NCBI GenBank assembly: GCA_910579055.1
Contig: CAJTSU010000097.1
Coordinates: 1-13,454 of the forward strand
Source: an uncultured Mailhella sp.
GTDB taxonomy: Bacteria > Desulfobacterota > Desulfovibrionia > Desulfovibrionales > Desulfovibrionaceae
Length of the DNA: 13,454 bases
Direction: 5' to 3'
The translations under genes were made by a program, and so were the position numbers. Below are positions 12,661-13,454 of this stretch, piece by piece. Position 1 is the stretch's first letter, and each line of letters begins with the position of its first letter. The notes beneath the pieces are model-generated. The model did not search any database. It saw only the letters and a program-made list of their open reading frames with translations, and was not told where the DNA came from.

Positions 12661-13164
12661 CTAGGCCAGCCTGGCTACTTCTTCCAGCACGGCGTTGTAG
12701 TCGGGTTCTTCAGTGATTTCAGGCACGATTTCGCTGTAAGCCAAGGTGCCGTCCGGGGCCACCACGAATACGGCACGGGCCAGCAGGCGCAATTCCTTGA
12801 TCAGTACACCGTATTTCAGCCCAAACTCCGTCCCCCGGTGGTCAGACAGCGTTTCCACAGCCTTTACCCCGGCCGCGCCGCACCAGCGGGCCTGGGCAAA
12901 AGGCAGGTCACAGCTTACCGCCGCGATACACACCTTGTCGGACAGATTGGCCGCCGCAGTGTTAAAACGACGCACTTCCATGTCACATACCGGCGTATCC
13001 AGCGAGGGCACACTGATCAACACCAGAATCTTTCCCTGGTATTCCTTGAGTGTACGCGGCTTCAGGTCATTGGTCAGTACGGTGAAATCAGGAGCCTTTT
13101 CGCCTGTCCTGGGGCGCGAACCTTCCAGATGCAGCGGCGCGCCGTCCATGGTAACGGTATTCAT
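12661..13164 (-). CDS. tpx: Thiol peroxidase Tpx (atypical 2-Cys peroxiredoxin)
   Basis: Tpx reduces hydrogen peroxide and organic peroxides, then is re-reduced by thioredoxin. The 167-residue product has the usual length. The active-site segment SVPSLDTPVCDMEVRRFN holds the peroxidatic cysteine C60 with the T-x-x-C pattern, and DLPFAQARWCGAAG holds the resolving cysteine C95. The N-terminal beta-hairpin (VTMDGAPLHLEG) and APDFTVLTNDL are typical, as is the ending EITEEPDYNAVLEEV. Two extra cysteines (C79, C85) lie between the pair; E. coli Tpx also has one there. The start at 13164 has AAGGA nine bases upstream. In a strict anaerobe it would serve during oxygen exposure. It is a single-gene unit with its own terminator, and repeat element copy B begins 52 bp upstream of its start. 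Confidence 0.95.
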   Translation of the reverse strand: MNTVTMDGAPLHLEGSRPRTGEKAPDFTVLTNDLKPRTLKEYQGKILVLISVPSLDTPVCDMEVRRFNTAAANLSDKVCIAAVSCDLPFAQARWCGAAGVKAVETLSDHRGTEFGLKYGVLIKELRLLARAVFVVAPDGTLAYSEIVPEITEEPDYNAVLEEVARLA

Positions 13165-13205
13165 GTCAGTTTTTCCTTGTGGTTTTGATAGGATCGAGGT
13201 CAGAG

Positions 13206-13234
13206 TTTATATCAAGGCTCTGTTCCAGAATAGT
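13206..13234 (-). promoter_or_regulatory. Promoter candidate for tpx at the repeat junction
   Basis: On the minus strand TATAAA (13211-13206, five of six consensus bases) lies 42 bp upstream of the tpx start codon. The -35 position 17 bp further upstream (ACTATT, 13234-13229) is poor and falls inside the terminal repeat of element copy B. The element may have displaced or replaced the original -35 region. Confidence 0.3.
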
Positions 13235-13454
13235 GTTGAACATATCCTTGACCGCCGGAGGCGCGAGTATAGCGAGCTTGGAGCAACGCCCCCCGCCGCA
13301 TGGTCATGCGGCATGGAGGGGGGGCCGACCAAACGGCGGCCCCGCGGGGGCCGTGCCCGTTGCCGAGCGGAGCGAGGCGTACGGGCATCGAGAGCGGAGC
13401 CGAGTGAAGCACAGCTTCACGAGGCGTAAGCGAGCCGGCCGTGGATACATGGTG
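13216..13454. mobile_element. Non-autonomous repeat element, copy B (cut by the window end)
   Basis: The left end (GGCTCTGTTCCAGAATAG from 13216, then TGTTGAACATATCCTTG) is the inverted form of the right-end repeats at 1389-1413 and 3614-3638, at about 19 of 24 positions against the latter. Inside are the 96-bp core and the CCGTGGATACATG motif near 13439, as in copy A. No transposase frame is seen in the part present; the reading frames through it are arginine-rich and probably spurious. The right end lies beyond the window. Confidence 0.55.
13304..13399. repeat. 96-bp GC-rich core repeat, copy B
   Basis: It aligns without gaps to 3370-3465 in direct orientation at about 89 of 96 positions. 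The equal length and high identity against more divergent flanks suggest the core is under constraint or was recently exchanged. Confidence 0.85.

Noticed and set aside
1..13454. CRISPR array or multi-gene defence system
   Set aside because: No regularly spaced short repeats and no cas, restriction-modification or other known defence genes were seen apart from mazEF and a lone EVE domain.

Overview
The window reads as chromosomal DNA from a sulfate-reducing member of the Desulfovibrionaceae (Desulfovibrio/Bilophila-like). The pointers are a Desulfovibrio-type outer-membrane porin, an rpoZ-dnaJ pair, an aryl-sulfate sulfotransferase relic and GC-rich housekeeping genes separated by repeat-laden intergenic DNA. 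The placement rests on protein resemblance, not on a search.

Layout. Positions 1-1420 are an accessory scrap: a small unrecognised protein, a mazEF toxin-antitoxin pair with a palindromic operator candidate, the 3' half of a tyrosine recombinase gene, and a short inverted-repeat element at the point where the recombinase gene is cut off. Positions 1500-3080 hold the porin gene with a terminator, a promoter and a hairpin at the predicted 5' end of its mRNA. A repeat element of about 435 bp (3205-3638) follows, then the rpoZ-dnaJ operon with a structured leader, and tRNA-Thr(CGT) with its own promoter and terminator. Positions 5420-9810 are mixed single genes: a decayed small gene, DNA-3-methyladenine glycosylase I (tag), a GNAT acetyltransferase, a family 9 glycosyltransferase, an EVE-domain protein and a frameshifted sulfotransferase pseudogene. 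Positions 9811-13454 carry a CbrA-like FAD oxidoreductase, a FrnE-like DsbA-family protein and thiol peroxidase (tpx), all on the minus strand and separated by palindrome- and repeat-rich spacers. A second copy of the long repeat element runs off the right end.

How the genes relate. Most are independent transcription units. The real operons are mazE-mazF (7-base overlap) and rpoZ-dnaJ (21-base gap). FrnE-like protein and Tpx both act in thiol redox and oxidative-stress chemistry, but they have separate leaders.

I do not see a complete new multi-gene system such as a defence island or CRISPR array. The most unusual content is (a) a family of transposase-less elements sharing a terminal inverted repeat, with four copies or remnants here, some beside promoters; (b) an inverted duplication of a hairpin-RBS-ATG leader next to the frnE-like gene; and (c) a small protein downstream of mazF with a possible IF2_N-like fold. 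All are inferred from sequence alone.
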